From NCBI GenBank assembly GCA_029266815.1, contig JAQSWC010000154.1, positions 2,104 to 7,581 on the forward strand: a stretch of DNA of 5,478 nucleotides. The letters are read 5' to 3'. The position numbers and the translations under genes were made by a program. The notes beneath the pieces are model-generated. The model ran no database searches, was not told the origin of the DNA, and worked only from the letters and a program-made list of their open reading frames with translations. The DNA is from Paucimonas sp. (GTDB lineage: Bacteria > Pseudomonadota > Gammaproteobacteria > Burkholderiales > Burkholderiaceae_D). This document shows, in pieces, positions 5,253 to 5,478 of the stretch; positions within the stretch are counted from its first letter, which is position 1, and every line of letters starts with the position of its first letter.

Positions 5253-5278
5253 CTTAATGACGACCTTTCGTCAAGAAG
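5253..5278 (+). repeat. Hairpin upstream of the small membrane-peptide ORF
   Basis: TGACG (5258-5262) pairs with CGTCA (5269-5273) around a 6-nt loop. CTT (5253-5255) with AAG (5276-5278) can extend it across a small internal loop. There is no T-run after it, so it is not a terminator. It may be part of the leader of the ORF at 5344, whose transcript start is unknown. Confidence 0.35.
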
Positions 5279-5333
5279 TCGGTCGAATAAAGGACGTATT
5301 CCTGCTTAGTTTCCACTGCTGAAAAAGCGATAT

Positions 5334-5346
5334 AGGAGGCAACATG
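5334..5346 (+). promoter_or_regulatory. Perfect Shine-Dalgarno sequence before a 27-aa ORF
   Basis: AGGAGG (5334-5339) stands 4 nt before ATG 5344-5346. It is the best ribosome binding site in the window and is the main reason to treat the short ORF as real. Confidence 0.7.
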
Positions 5347-5427
5347 AAGATTCCCTTATTGGTTATGGCCCTTGTCATTGCCATGCTAGCAGCACTGAGT
5401 CTCATTCTTTTTGTACTCATTCCCTGA
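5344..5427 (+). CDS. Small hydrophobic single-span membrane peptide (27 aa)
   Basis: The ORF begins MKIPLLVMALVIAM and ends LFVLIP before TGA. Residues 3-26 are almost entirely Leu, Ile, Val, Ala, Met and Phe, with Ser19 the only polar residue in the span. Lys2 is the only charged side chain. This predicts one transmembrane helix, probably with the N-terminus in the cytoplasm, and no soluble domain. No cleavage site or lipobox Cys is seen. A perfect AGGAGG site sits at the right distance. I do not recognise a family. In size and make-up it resembles small subunits of membrane complexes (KdpF- or CydX-like) and type I toxin peptides (Ibs, TisB, ShoB), but it shows no diagnostic residues of any. 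No kdp or cytochrome gene is visible, as the window ends 51 bp later. The function is unknown and expression needs proof. Confidence 0.6.
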   Translation: MKIPLLVMALVIAMLAALSLILFVLIP

Positions 5428-5478
5428 GTTAAGGTATAGATATTGTCATTTTTGCTTCAAAAAAAATTTCAGCCAGCC

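Noticed and set aside
5443..5448. TTGTCA as a + strand -35 box for a gene beyond the window
   Set aside because: No acceptable -10 hexamer lies 16-18 bp downstream, where the sequence is an A/T run (around 5464-5471), and the window ends there.

Overview
The window looks like a chromosomal segment of a betaproteobacterium of the order Burkholderiales. Oxalobacteraceae (Herminiimonas/Janthinobacterium-like) is my best guess, from the moderate GC content, the protein flavour and the gene order cysS - alkA-type glycosylase - accA - tilS - lysC - tRNA-Ser, which I recall as common in that order. The genus assignment is inference only.

Positions 1-4656 form a compact housekeeping block, all on the + strand. 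The 3' end of cysS (1-171) overlaps an HhH-GPD DNA-3-methyladenine glycosylase gene (156-818) by 16 nt. After a 63-nt gap with a GC-rich inverted repeat comes accA (882-1856, start set by a clear ribosome binding site). It overlaps tilS (1853-3301) by the four bases ATGA, so the two are probably translationally coupled. A 104-nt gap with a plausible sigma70 promoter leads to lysC (3406-4656), a 416-aa aspartokinase with two C-terminal ACT domains. Its main start has no Shine-Dalgarno sequence, but an internal ATG just before the ACT domains has one, at the place where separate regulatory beta subunits begin in some other bacteria. The genes serve unrelated core jobs: tRNA charging, alkylation repair, fatty-acid synthesis, tRNA-Ile2 modification, and Asp-family amino acids. 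They are neighbours and probably partly cotranscribed rather than one pathway.

Positions 4657-5343 hold no convincing protein gene but much structure: a strong sigma70 promoter (TTGACC-17 bp-TATGAT), a complete tRNA-Ser(GCU) with encoded CCA (4753-4846) and its terminator. A degenerate second copy of the same tRNA and terminator follows (4884-5019). It keeps a pairable acceptor stem, several collinear blocks and a 32-bp perfect repeat of the tRNA 3' end plus flank. Next comes a run of hairpins ending in an intrinsic terminator (5053-5217) with no ORF, a candidate small RNA.

Positions 5344-5427 encode a 27-aa, almost wholly hydrophobic peptide behind a perfect AGGAGG site. It is a good candidate for an unannotated small membrane protein. 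The tRNA downstream region (about 4850-5478) therefore looks like an accessory or rearranged zone next to a conserved block.
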